Shown piece after piece: positions 43,138 to 54,689 of a stretch of DNA of 64,000 nucleotides. Every line of letters begins with the position of its first letter. The stretch's first letter is position 1. The DNA is from Sabethes cyaneus. Lineage: Eukaryota; Arthropoda; Insecta; Diptera; Culicidae. The stretch is from the NCBI RefSeq assembly GCF_943734655.1, contig NC_071354.1, positions 55,035,544 through 55,099,543 of the forward strand, written 5' to 3'. A program made the translations under genes and the position numbers. The notes below the pieces were generated by a model that was given only the letters and a program-made list of their open reading frames with translations, searched no databases and was not told the DNA's origin.

Positions 43138-45856
43138 TATTGTAATTGTAAGATCTTCGCATGTCGTGATGCAAATAAATTAATTATAAAGCTCAAAGAA
43201 CCATTACAAAAATTAAACATCTTCGCAAACACTGGCAAATAGAATGTACTCAGTTTTCTTGGAAGACATTTATATTATGCGGATCGTAAGTTTCGAACTC
43301 AACTAGTATATTATAGGCGCTCTAATTTCTTATTCGGATCTACGATGATGAAATTGCCAAACAGTTCAGAATCTTTAAATAGATCAGCATGTGAAAAGGG
43401 AACTTCACCACAGGGAATTTGGCGGGTTTGATCGCTTTTCAGAAGATTTTTCCACTCTTTATTGACTTAGAACTCTTTCAATAGACGCACTTTCTAAAGC
43501 TGAAACCAAGTTTGTCGTTATTTTAAAGAATTTCTCTCACTTTACTGTTGATGCAAGGGACGTCAGCCACACGCACACAGCGCACACCTTCCGTAGTTAT
43601 GGTCCTGTCCAGCGGGTTCAACTTTTCTTTCGTTCATCAATACTTTTCTAGTGGACGAAAAAAGGGACAATTTGGTGGATATAGTTCAAAATGATAATGG
43701 TGGATATAGCTCAAATGACTAGAATGTTGAATCAAATGGTTGATACAGTTCTTTAAAACAACTGAAAAAAATCAATTGAAAACAATTTTTTTAAATATAA
43801 ACCCTAATCGAACACAAATAAGTTTGGGGATATATAAATTTATACACTCTTACAAGTGTCTACGCTAAAGAGCACTTGATTTACATGTAAACGTCATTCA
43901 TGTCATTTATAAATAATCATGCATAGTTGTAAGCAACATATGGCACAACGAATGATTTATTTTCATTCAAAATAATACCTACACCTCATAAATGTAATAT
44001 CAGCTTAGGGGAGTTGGATCGCTAGCACACCTGAAAACCAATACGAATGTATGTTAAGCAGTAGGTACATGAGTACACGCTTGTCTTCCAGTACACAGCC
44101 ATATTTCCAGGCATTTGAAATGAAATCACATCCAAAATACACGCCACAATAGTTACCGCACATTTTCAAAAATATACAGTTTTACCACGTAATAAGCAAC
44201 GCTGACATGGTAAAGAAGATTTAATGCTCTATGACAGAAGCGAGCGCCAGATTCTATATCCAACGCACATTCGAAATTGCTTGGGACTTTTGTTTAATCC
44301 CCAGCAAAACAAGACAGGTTCAAATTTCGTCGTCGACCGACACGGGATGTGTAGCGGGTGACGTAGCGTAGCTACGATGTGGTAACTGCTGTTTCCTGTG
44401 TCCCGTAAAGCGATTGTGACAGATCTGCGAAGGATTATAAATCAGCTACAAAGCCTGTAGGGGGAGGGGGGTCTCGAAAACAAGCTGTCTATCCAGCAAA
44501 ACGCCAGCACCAGCACAAATAAACCCACGCATCCCACGGATCCAACCGTTATGCTCGATGAATAAAAAGGATCTCACCATTAATATGCGAGTGAAGCTGC
44601 AATATAAAGACACTCGCCCGATGTGGTCGTTTCCGGAGCCAGCAGTGTGCTTACCGGGAGCACTCGCCTTCGGTATCTGGCTGGAAGCTTCAAATTAATG
44701 CACCATAAATGTCACACGAAAGTAAATTTGCAGACGCATGCACTATGCTGCGGGAACCGGCAAGAGTAGAAGTCATATTCCAAGCAAATAATCCTGATTA
44801 AAAGTTCTGATTTCACAGCATGAAAGATGGGTCAAGCTGTAAATAGTAGTAAAGTGCACTTTTCTTCTACAGGAAAAAGCTTAAAATTCAAATGACTCAG
44901 GTCATAGGAAAGGTTGACGATGCTCTGAGTTACTTTTTACTGCACAAATCAGACATTAATACATAATTTTGAATAAACCAACTGACTGTTGAAATGCAGT
45001 TCACTTTATAGCTCGAACTTTAAATCGTTAGCTCTAAAATTTACTAACCCCTTGCACGTTTGTGTTTGTTATGCAGCAACACAGCACTACTGCACGGGTT
45101 ATCTCTTTTGCACAATAAAGCAAACACAGAGATTTGATTTTAATTAGTACCGGGGCGAGCATAGTACAATCCGCTAGCTGCCAAACAGTTCGAACAAATT
45201 CAGCTCATCCAATTAGACGTAAATATCGCTCGACCGAGTCATAAATATTTATTAAATTTTACGTGTGGATTTAATTTGGGTGCCATTTGGACGGCTTCAT
45301 TGGAGCTTAAATCCCGCATTGTGTATCAGTGAGTGAAAAAGCACTCCGAAATGGTAGCAGAACCTTCAACGTGCGTTCCGTCCGGCTCCGGGTAGATCGG
45401 AACGACCGGTCAGAAATATTTAATACTTCCAAATTGCATAATAAAGTAGGTGCATCCAGGTGATGTCAAGAGAGAGTAGGAGGAGGATTATGGGCTATCC
45501 AGATTCCAGACAGAAGCTACGCTTGATCGGGAACACACTCCTGTGCTCGAGTGCGAATATTATGGAAATGAAGTGTGTGTGTAGTTTTTCCAGACTGATA
45601 ATTAATTTTTTTTTTTGGATGTTCATAATGATTTCAAAATAAAATGTTTGTCGTTTTAAGACTATCTATTTATCCAACTGTAATTAATGTATTGAATATA
45701 CTGGTTTATTTTATTTATTTCTCTTTTTTTATACTTAAAACTTACACACAATCCCAAAACAATGCAATCAAAATAGTTTAACCATATATCAATCGCATAT
45801 CGATTCAAAAGATACAGTGTGGCTTTGAATATGAACACAAGATATATCAACTTATA
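43138..45856. other. About 2.7 kb of intron-like sequence, no gene seen
   Basis: No open frame over 60 codons has a domain. The stretch 44200-44700 is GC-richer and of high complexity (for example CGATGTGGTCGTTTCCGGAG) but has no convincing exon borders. Confidence 0.45.
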
Positions 45857-46896
45857 TTAACCCCTCTAAGGTCTACATCATTTTTAGCGCCGCAAAATTC
45901 ACTAAAATGGCCATAACTTTTTTATTTTTCAATATTTTTTCACCAAATTTGGGAATTTTGCCGAAAATATTTTCTATTTTCATAATATCTATAGATAATG
46001 GTCATATGTTATATGGTCCCGGAGTTATTCCGGAGTTCCTTGGGGGACCGAGATATGGCTTTTTTAGATAAAGTTGCCAAATATCTCAAATTTGTTTGAA
46101 ATCTGTTGATTTTTGAAAATATATCATCAACTGTGGACATATCAGCTACTTTGCCGCAGTTATGAGCCATGGTGCGCGCCATCCGGATCCGGGGGGACAC
46201 TATGAATCCGGAACCGGTTCCCGTAACGGGACATTTCAGCGTCAGTAAAGCATGTCGTGTCGCATATCAAAAAACATCAGCATTCGACAAAATAGCGATT
46301 GGTGATCATCTCATGTCTCTCAGAGGCCGTATGACCGGTTCCGGGTCCGGGGAGGGTTTCTTTTCTGATTCAAGCACAGAACGGATTTCGGAGGAACTTG
46401 TCCGGGACCTGGAATCGGCCATATGGGCTCTGAAAGACATGAGATGATCGCCAATCGCTATTTTATCGAATGCTGATGTTTTTTGATATGCGACACGACA
46501 TGCTTTACTGATGCTGAAATGCCCCGTTACGGGAACCGGTTCCGGATTCATAGTGTCCCCCCGGATCCGGATGGCGCGCACCATGGCTCATAACTGCGGC
46601 AAAGTAGCTGATATGTCCACAGTTGATGATATATTTTCAAAAATCAACAGATTTCAAACAAATTTGAGATATTTGGCAACTTTATCTAAAAAAGCCATAT
46701 CTCGGTCCCCCAAGGAACTCCGGAATAACTCCGGGACCATATGGCATATGGCCATTATCTATAGATATTATGAAAATAGAAAATATTTTCGGCAAAATTC
46801 CCGAATTTGGTGAAAAAATATTGAAAAATAAAGAAGTTATGGCCATTTTAGTGAATTTTGCGGCGCTAAAAATGATGTAGACCTTAGAGGGGTTAA
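45857..46896. mobile_element. 1.04-kb TTAA-flanked palindromic (fold-back) element
   Basis: TTAA at 45857-45860 and 46893-46896 encloses CCCCTCTAAGG...CCTTAGAGGGG. The arms (about 45861-46345 and 46415-46892) are reverse complements with only scattered differences, such as TTTTTTATT against TTCTTTATT and one CATATGTTATATGG against CATATGCCATATGG. The loop is roughly 50-70 bp (around GGAGGGTTTCTTTTCTGATT). TTAA plus CCCC/GGGG ends fit a non-autonomous piggyBac-type element. There is no transposase. The four frames of 60-100 codons occur as mirror pairs because of the palindrome. Confidence 0.9.
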
Positions 46897-48983
46897 AAAG
46901 CACTCGAACCCATTCTCAAGCACGATTTCGAAAACAAATTCGATACCACATCTCAGCTCTTTCTCTCTTTCTCTTTCTGATCAAAGGAAAACTTCATCCC
47001 CAAAAGTTGTGAATAAATTCTCAAATCGTTTCTAATCCGTGAATACGTGCTTTGTCAATGTTGCATTGCAGCATTTGGTTATCGATTGCAGTGTTGTCGG
47101 TCGACCGTTCCGGACAATGATGCATAGAGCAAACATTTTTGAGCATCAACAAATATTCAATCCGCATGCATCTCCGCAGCATCCATCTCCATTGGCCGCA
47201 TCCAACAAGTTTGTTTGTCTGAACTCGTTAAGAACGCCCGGCGGCGGAGCTTTCGGTTTCGGTTTGGCTGCAAGTTCGGGACATTGAACGATACTTTGCA
47301 TCTTCCCAAAACATCGAGCTCACTTCGGTTCCAGCATTGCCGAAAGCAGTTCAATTTATGTGTTTGTTGTTTGCGTACATATTACAGGTTCTCGATACCG
47401 AATCTCCGAGACGGGAAGAGATGCATAGCGTACAGACTTATATTGTCAGGCAATAGCAAACAATTCACAGCTACGATATCAAACGCCCCAGAGTCGCAAC
47501 AAATAAACTCCGAAACAATAAATATCTCGACATCATAAAATTTATGATTCTGTTTGAACGTCGTATTGTTTCTTGTCGCCGTCTCGGGCTGACAAAGACA
47601 GAGACAAAGACGGAGACTTTGTATGTGCAGTGCACCGTTATTGCATCTACCGGAATCCGGTGCGGTGATTCCGAGCAGGTTTCAACCATGTGACATTTGG
47701 ATGGCTGAGTGTTTGCGTGGCTGAAATTGTTGTCTATCTGTGAGCAAACACATATGATGATGAGCAAGTGTGCGCCCTCCCCGGTTCGGTTTCCAACGAT
47801 AAGGATACGAATGTACTTTGCATAAATTTCCAATTCCGAGAGGATGCGAAATTCTTGACAGATTCTCTGATGCTACAGAACTCCATACGGGCGGTGCTGG
47901 GATGCAAATTTCTGTAAAGTCGGATCCAGAGCTGGGATCGCTTTTCTTTTTGAGTAATACGATACCCCTGACGGAGGACAGGGGAGGGACTTTCGGCATC
48001 GGTTTAAAATAATCTGCATAATAGCAGTAGAGGATACGACAGGTACTACTCGATACGGTTGTGATTTTCATAGAAAAATATTATTCACATCATTCAAGCT
48101 AAATCTTCGTACCCGCTTTTCCGAAAACATAGAATACTCTAGCAATGCGACTTTCTACGTTCATGGAATACGTTTAGTTCAGATTTGCTATGTAGCAGCG
48201 ATCTGTGAAAGGATAAGTAAATTAAGGCTGGTATATGTAATGAAAGCTCACCCACATCTATTCAAAGTTTGAATAGTCTAATTAGGCTCCATGGGAAGAA
48301 ACCCCTGACCCAGAATTAGTGTTTATCACTCACGTGTATGTGTGTATGTGTATTTTGGGTAAACTTTTCAACATAACCGTCTGTCCTTCGTCGATGAAAT
48401 CCATGGGTACAGTGGAACACTCAGGTGAACATTTATAATATTATATCCGCTGCGGACATCGGCCGAGCCTGTTGATGAATACTGCCCTGAACCTTGTTTC
48501 GATCGTCGTCGTTGTCGGCCGGTGACTAATTCACAAGAGGTATATCCCAAACCGAATTACTGGCAATGGTTAGTAAATTAGAAGTCCTCATTTTATCACC
48601 AGGGTGCCGGTAAAGTGCTAATGCTATGGTACGCATTCGGTTCGAGTAAACACGGACGCACGATTCGCCCGTTCAAAAGCTTTTGAATTTGCAGTTTTCA
48701 GCACAGATTAGGCGACAGCCACTCGATTGGCAGAATAACGGGATTAATGGATTGGATGGGGTTGTTTGGCCGTAATCCGAAAATTTAGCACCAACATCCA
48801 ATTCGGATATGAAGCGTAATTCCAGAACGACTGTCGACAGTTCGATGGAACATTTACACACTTATTTATCACATAAGTGACTTATGAATAAGCAAATGAA
48901 AGATCATTCTATATCGTCAGCACACCATTTTGCAGCACGAGCTTATTTTTTAAAACTTAAGGATATGACAAGAATAAGATTCT
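46897..48983. other. Intron-like sequence of higher complexity, no gene assigned
   Basis: The frames at 47039-47287, 47215-47538 and 47682-48071 are open but have no domain that I recognise and overlap each other on both strands. 47180-47420 and 47640-48010 are GC-richer than the surroundings. Nothing allows an exon call. Confidence 0.4.
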
Positions 48984-49182
48984 ACACGTTACGATACGGA
49001 ATTTGGCAATCCATCTTACAAGTCAGTCGTCGCCTGTTCGAATATCGACTGGGAGAGACTATAAGAGTAAATAGGATTGTAGCACTTGCCCAGAAATTGT
49101 CCTGCAATCTAACAGAAGGATGTGACGTCTGTCGAATAAAATACTGGAGATCAAATTCCGAATGCGGAAGCTTTGCTTTTTT
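48984..49182 (+). mobile_element. tRNA-derived SINE, diverged second copy
   Basis: It is colinear with 19875-20086: AGTCAGTCGTCG, then GTTCGAATATCGACTGGGAG with the B box at 49036-49046, TAAATAGGATTGTAGCACTT, ATTGTCCTGCAATCTAACAG, and a CTTTGCTTTTTTT tail. The head is eroded. The 48884-49192 frame is repeat sequence. Confidence 0.85.
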
Positions 49183-49451
49183 TGGCAATTAAACATTAAA
49201 ACCGGGAACATTATCGACCGTTTGGCAACATCTATTTTGAATGCAAACGGTCATCTCTAATTTAGCTGTAAAAGGCCATAGTTATTTACTAAGACTGATC
49301 CGCAAACGATCAAATAAAAAAAATTACCACATCGTTTTTCTTGTCAACCACAAAGGGAATTCTAGGGAATCAAGTGGAACCAGAAATAATACCTAATTCC
49401 ATTAAACTCTTACAAATCAGAAGCATAAAATTGTTGGGGTTTGTCACTGTA
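49183..49451. other. Spacer, no gene seen
   Basis: There is nothing recognisable. The last part carries CAGAAGCATAAAA (49421-49433), which recurs at 49637-49649 after the hairpin. Confidence 0.4.
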
Positions 49452-49640
49452 AAATTCTATATATTACTCTTGTTGACTTTTTCGGTGAGAAATAGGAACT
49501 CAATAGTTATAAAGGACGAGGCAGTGAGAATAGATGTTCAACGCGTAGTAAATGACTGAAGCATAGTAAGTCGAAACGTCCGCTGAAAACATTTTAGTTC
49601 TTATTTCTCACCGAAAAAGTCAACAAGAGTAATATACAGA
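49452..49640. repeat. Long hairpin: about 42-bp arms, about 95-bp loop
   Basis: ATATTACTCTTGTTGACTTT followed by TTCGGTGAGAAATAGGAACT pairs with AGTTCTTATTTCTCACCGAA and then AAAGTCAACAAGAGTAATAT. The 13-bp direct repeat CAGAAGCATAAAA flanks the structure at 49421 and 49637. The loop contains TGACTGAAGCATAGTAAGTC then GAAACGTCC, similar in layout to the tail motif at 29986-30085. Confidence 0.8.
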
Positions 49641-49910
49641 AGCATAAAAGCGTGATGAATGACCAAATGGTTAAAACCCCATTAAAATAAAAATAAAAAA
49701 GGGAATGGATATCCCGTACCACACGCTTCCCATATAGATAATGATTTATTTACAGTCGTTGAAAGTATCTTTGCTAATAAAGGTAAAGTGATACTCCGAG
49801 CCCTCGGGGATGAACTAATGGTATTTGGATCAGAAAATAGGCTGCAATTGGCCAAAGATATAGCACCTTATTTCGCTCTCTGAAAAAGATTAGTCTACCA
49901 AAATTATTAG

Positions 49911-50017
49911 CCCGAGTAGCACATTTTTCGCACTTATTGTTGCAGAAACTTATTTATGACTAAAATTAGTCGTAAATCGGTTGCCACAACTGGATTATAA
50001 TCACTGTGCTAGTACGG
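49911..50017. mobile_element. 107-bp MITE with AGTAGCACA ends, uninterrupted copy
   Basis: The left end is CCCGAGTAGCACATTTTTCG and the right end reverse-complemented is CCGTACTAGCACAGTG. It matches the interrupted copy at 63665-63880 (AAAATTAGTCGTAAATCGGT against AAATTTGTCATATACCGGTT, then GTTGCCACAACT against GTTGCTACAACT). Confidence 0.75.
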
Positions 50018-50517
50018 AGTTTATATAATATAACACTTGAAAATTAAGTCGTGTGGTTCCATGGTTGTCTAGAACTACAGTTGTAAGGTTAGGAACTCAA
50101 AACCACAGGACCTCGCACTTAGCTTGGCTAATCAATTATACAAGTTGGTATGGCCACGTGGAGACGCTAGCTAGTGGCTTGGGATGACTCGAGCAATGTT
50201 GGGCGTTACCTTTCCCATTGAATGCCCGAAAAAAAAGAGTCAGGATATGTGGATGTAAATTGAGAAAAGGAAGTGAGAAAGTAGCGTAAAAATTAAAATG
50301 AAAAAGAAACATGAGTAAAATAAAGGTGCGCGACGTTACGCATACGGATGTTAGGCATAATGGACGATAGGCATAATTTACAAAACTTTGCTTTCCTATG
50401 AATAGGCACTTAACCCAATCATCGCTCCATTCCAATACAATGAGAACGGGGGCAACTTACTAGCATAAAACAATTCGGTATGATGTTGTTTAGTACAATG
50501 CTGTTTGGCTCAAAATT
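50018..50517. other. Spacer with purine tract and GGCATAATGGAC repeats
   Basis: A purine-rich stretch (50220-50325) is followed by GTTAGGCATAATGGACGATA and GGCATAATTTAC (50350-50381). Inverted counterparts of the latter are at 53769-53866. No gene is seen. Confidence 0.5.
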
Positions 50518-52413
50518 AGACTTATACAAATTTGAAAAAAAGTTTATGTCACCCCCCCTTTCAAAAATTTTCGAAATTTGAAGGGGCAAAAAAATAAAGT
50601 GGAATAATGTTGCATTTTTTAATGGTAGGCAGATTTTTACAATTCAACGAGTTTACATCTCTAAATTACCCAATCCATGCAAAGTTGAAGTAATTATCCC
50701 GTTAGTCTCGATCAACTATCCTACACCATCTAAACTTTCTGATTCCTGCTACAGGTCACAGTCGACTATTGTACTTAACCTTTAAGTTCCGACGCCGAAA
50801 ATTGGGGGCTTGGAATAAGACTTTTGGCTCCATTCACTTTAAATTTTGTTCCATTTTATTTCAACTTGCTTCAAAAGAACCGAATTAGATTGAGGTATCA
50901 ATCAACTAAACATCGTATTAGTGAAATTTGCTACCACTTTTGACAGAGATATTCCGAATTGCTGTGGGATTATATTTTGCTGTCATAGATAGTAGATAAG
51001 AATAAAATAGAAATACAACAAATTACACACTCCGCAACATCACCTTTCGGTGCTTTCGGGGCTCCAAATTGATCGTTTTATTCGGTAGTGTCCAAGTACC
51101 TACCCTAATTTTGGATGTAAGGGACGAAAAACTTCAAGATACAATTTTTTACCATGCATTGGACGCATGTAGAACTGTTCGAAACTTTTCTGACTATTGT
51201 CATGTTGTCATTACCATTGGGATTAACGGTGGCCCCGACCATTACATCAAATCAAGTCATGTTAAGTTATATGGCTTTTATATTGAGTTTTATTTGCTTC
51301 TGCTTTAAAAATGGAGTTTTAGTATGGAAATGTGCGAAAGTGGAATTAAATTGGAATAACATTTTCATTTCTAGGCAGTCGAAACAGTTTATCTCTCCAA
51401 ACATTTCAATGATTCGTAAAATCCTAGAGCTTGCGAAGAAAGATCTAAGCATTTATACTAATCTTATAACAGGACATTGTCCAAACCGCTATCATCTGAA
51501 GCTTATAGGGAAACTGCAAGGTGATTTATGTATGTCGATTCTGTGGCACAGAAAAAAAGACTCGAAACACCTGTTATGCCGATGTCCGGCATTTTTCAAT
51601 CAAAGTTCAAGGTTCTTCGACAGAGGGCTGTTAGAAGCCCTGATATTTGAAAAAACAGCTCCCAGCGCAGTACTGTACTTCATCCGAAGTGCAGCACCGG
51701 ACTGGACTAATGCTATTAGTCAAACAATGACAGTCGCTTCTGATAGTGGTGCGTTTGCATCCTTAATATATCAAAGATAAACACGTTATTGTTGAGAACC
51801 AGCATCAGCTGAGGAATGGACTGATATTCATATGACTAAAAGGTTGACCAAGAAACAAGCGGTTTCAAATGTGAATGATGTGAGTGATTGTTTTTCTTAA
51901 AAAATGTCGGTAGCATTGCACAAGCGTTCCAAGTAAAAAAGTTGTAGGGCCTAAATTGCCATTTTTACGAGATTAGATTCCGATACTATTTCGTGGTTAC
52001 CGAGTTCTAACTAGTAAGTGACACAGATTTGGATTATTCGAAAATACAAGGTAACTATCCGAGTGATACGCAAGTAAAAAGCAAAGTTCAAATGAAGGTC
52101 AAGTTACACGTTTATGGCTCGCTAAGGTGATCCTTTAGCACTCCACTATTTATAAGTTGATTCATCTCTAGCAGAATACATTATGTGCTTGGATCAAAAA
52201 ATTTTGAAAGTTGTTTTGGTTTGGACTAAAATTTAAGTACTGTCAACTTTTTTGTATTAAACTTTTATTAATCTGGAAAAATAAACACTGGTTTCTTCTC
52301 CTTTGTTTAGTTATTGAAGGTTTAAGTTAATTATTTTTTTCTTGACCCCCCCCCCCCCTTGAACAATATTTAGAGACCAGGACATAAACTTTTTTCCAAA
52401 TTTGTATAAGCCT
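50518..52413. mobile_element. 1.9-kb TIR element related to the AGGCC family
   Basis: The left end AGACTTATACAAATTTGAAA and the right end reverse-complemented AGGCTTATACAAATTTGGAA keep pairing for about 33 bp (through AAAGTTTATGTC). C-runs sit inside both ends on the same strand (50553-50559, and 14 C near 52346-52359), as in the elements at 42308 and 21559. It carries a LINE fragment (51340-51780). No transposase is seen. Confidence 0.8.
51340..51780 (+). pseudogene. C-terminal fragment of an I/R1-group LINE polyprotein
   Basis: The second half of a 208-codon frame reads RQSKQFISPNISMIRKILEL, LITGHCPNRYHLKLIGKLQG and then KHLLCRCPAFFNQSSRFFDR. This matches the post-RNase H tail of I-, LOA- and R1-like LINEs. 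There, a CRQxKxFI segment precedes LTGHCxLNxHLxxIG and a Cys/His cluster (CxxC...H...C). The Cys pair of the cluster is partly lost (DLCMSILWH). The first about 60 codons (51154-51340) look unrelated. It is a third LINE lineage in the window, present only as this tail. Confidence 0.75.
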
Positions 52414-52630
52414 TATTAGCACAATCATAACGGAAGCTTTGGCATAATTCCTTAATCCTAAATTGACTGACCAAAAATCCGACAAAATTCGAGCAGTTGA
52501 AGCACCCGGTTATATATAAATATTGTAATATATAACGGTAATATAAAAATTGTTATTCAATCGTTTCAATTTACGTAAAATTGTGTAACAAGTATTTGGA
52601 GTCTTTTAACGATATTTCCAAAGGAACACA
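52414..52630. other. Spacer, no gene seen
   Basis: AT-rich sequence with nothing recognised lies between two TIR elements. Confidence 0.4.
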
Positions 52631-53520
52631 CAGTGAGACGGTTTCAAAAATAGGCGGACATCAGCTTTTGCGGAGAAACTATGCGCCTTTTTGAAATAAG
52701 TCACCTTAGAATTGACTATAAAATTATGTAAAAACTGTAACAGCTCAAAATCCCATAAGGTTAGAGCTACGCTCTCTTCAGAAAAAAGATGTATTTTTAT
52801 TATATCTTAAACTTTACTGAACATCAAAACTACGTAGAAACGGAAATAAGCAAGTAAAATTAGGAAAACTGATATTAAGGGGGTTTGTTATTGTGTAGCT
52901 CAATATCTTTTTTCCCTTAAGGCAGTGATGGCCAAACTGCGGCCCGCGGGCCGCATGTGGCCCTTTGAGATAATTCGTGCGGCCCGCGGACTGATTTGAA
53001 AGATGGTGGCCTTAGGAGAATTTTTTTTAATGACATAGGAGTCTCTCAGTTTAATCGTTATGCTTCGTGCATGTTGTGAATCTGAATGCTTTCCGGTTTA
53101 AATCTTGTGGTGATTTCTAGAAAATGGTTTTTGTTGTCGCCTATTTTACATCTTGTTATGCACAGGAATGGCCAGAGATTATTGCGGCCCGCGGCATTCA
53201 TGGACGATCTGATTTGGCCCGTACCATGCCTATGCCTGGGCACCACTGCCTTAAGGGATAGAAACGTTCTTCCTTCACCAAATACTCTTTAAATAATGTC
53301 CTCTACCACTTTTTCTTAGGCACCGTTTATTTTAGACGTAAAATAAAAAAGTTAATTTCACTATTTATTGACCCATCCCCTTAATGTAATTTCTTTTTAT
53401 CTAACAAAAAATACATTAAAAACTAAGAAACTTTTGCGAAGAGACTAATGTGGAAGACTTAATAGCTTCGCCGCAAAAGCTGATGTCCGCCTATTTTGAA
53501 GCGAAACTTTTGACAGGGAC
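52631..53520. mobile_element. TIR element carrying a hAT-type MITE
   Basis: CAAAAATAGGCGGACATCAG followed by CTTTTGCGGAGAAACTAT (52645-52682) is the near reverse complement of 53462-53500 (ATAGCTTCGCCGCAAAAGCT, then GATGTCCGCCTATTTTG). The outermost bases are less well matched. The MITE at 52923-53248 lies inside. Confidence 0.75.
52923..53248. mobile_element. 326-bp hAT-type MITE with 8-bp target duplication CCTTAAGG
   Basis: CCTTAAGG at 52915-52922 and 53249-53256 flanks CAGTGATGG...CACCACTG, the short CAGTG-type ends and 8-bp duplication of hAT elements. Subterminal GCGGCCCGCGG and its reverse occur at both ends. A partial copy is at 30781-30964. Confidence 0.85.
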
Positions 53521-53768
53521 ACAGGTGTACGCAGTTGATCAATTGAGGGTTAAAAATCATTTTATGACATTTCATAGAAGATGCAGCGCTGTAGGTCAAG
53601 AATTTTGCCAGTGACCCGCGAGCAGCTCTCCGCAAAAATCACGTCTGTCTAGGTTTATTCGTTTTCCTAGGTCTGCCGACTCCAGTTAGCTTTTCCTAGT
53701 GCTCGCAACGCAAAGCCGCTTTCGACATTTTATTTAGAGTCGATAGAGTATCTTCAAACTAACGACAT

Positions 53769-53866
53769 TAGAACATTATGCCTATTGTCCATTATGCTTA
53801 ATGTTCATTATGCCTACCGTATTTATGCCTAAAGTTCACTATGCCTAAAAGCCGTATGCCTAATGC
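53769..53866. repeat. TTATGCCTATTGTCCA repeats
   Basis: Six variants of ATTATGCCTATTGTCCATTA lie in a row. The inverse sense occurs at 50350-50381. Confidence 0.85.
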
Positions 53867-53879
53867 GGTACACTCGTAA

Positions 53880-54420
53880 AGTAAAATATGCAATATAAAT
53901 GGTGGCGAACAAGATAAAACCGAAGAAAGGGATGGAAAAGAACAATGAACGGCATCCCGGCAAACGGTTGCATTGCAAGTGAAAATCGACAAGGAAAATT
54001 CGAATAGAAAATTATGAAAAATAGCTGAAAGTGACGCAAGAAAATTAAATTAGAAAACGAGCGAAACAGAAAAATAAAAAATAGAAACGGAAACGAAAAT
54101 TGCGAAAAAACTGAGAAAAAACATGGAAAATAGGATGAATAATTTAGAAAAGGAATAAACAAAAGTTGAAATAGCCGAATGACACTGAGAAATAGGGAAT
54201 AGGAATAGGAAATAGGAGGGAACAACGGAGAAAAGAAATGGAAAAGAAAAGGAAATAATAAATGGATTTAGACAAAGGAATAAGGAAAGGACAACAAAAC
54301 AGGAGAAGAGGATGTCTATAATTTATGAATATTCCCAAAAAGCAAAAAGTGGGAAAAAGAAAATGTGAAAAGGAAAAGAAACATACGAACAGAAAAAGTA
54401 TCGAACACATAAGCATGGAT
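53880..54420. repeat. Purine-rich low-complexity tract
   Basis: It is nearly pure A/G on the + strand (GAAACGGAAACGAAAATTGC and similar), of the same kind as 22240-23425. The Phe/Ser-rich reverse-strand frames (53860-54225, 54144-54416) are compositional. Confidence 0.85.
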
Positions 54421-54638
54421 AATAAGCAGTTCGTTCACTCTATAACGATACTGTAAAAAGAACGAAGAGCGGAATACAATACTTGAACGATATCACAATA
54501 GATCAAAATGCTGATTGCAGTGACAATGTCCACAAAAACAAAAGAAAATCTAATAATAAAAATACAGGAAATAAGTTCCAACCCCAGAAGGACAACCCCA
54601 GAAGGACAAAAACCTTTGTAAAATATTTGTAATGGCCT
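54421..54638. mobile_element. Right half of an AGGCC TIR element
   Basis: It matches 42900-43137: GAACGATATCACAATAGATC against GAGCGATATCACAACAGATC, then GCAGTGACAATGTCCAC, ending AAAATATTTGTAATGGCCT. The left half is replaced by the purine tract. Confidence 0.75.
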
Positions 54639-54689
54639 AAGGAAGAGGAATTGGAAAAGAAACTAGCAAAAATAAATTTCACTCAACTC

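Noticed and set aside
46009..46903. Paired frames on both strands with identical protein (RIRGDTMNPEPVPVTGHF...)
   Set aside because: They are the two arms of one palindrome. Duplication of the peptide reflects the inverted DNA and not conservation of a protein.
47039..48071. Overlapping frames on both strands as possible exons
   Set aside because: None is bounded by convincing splice sites in frame, and no domain is visible; kept only as higher-complexity sequence.
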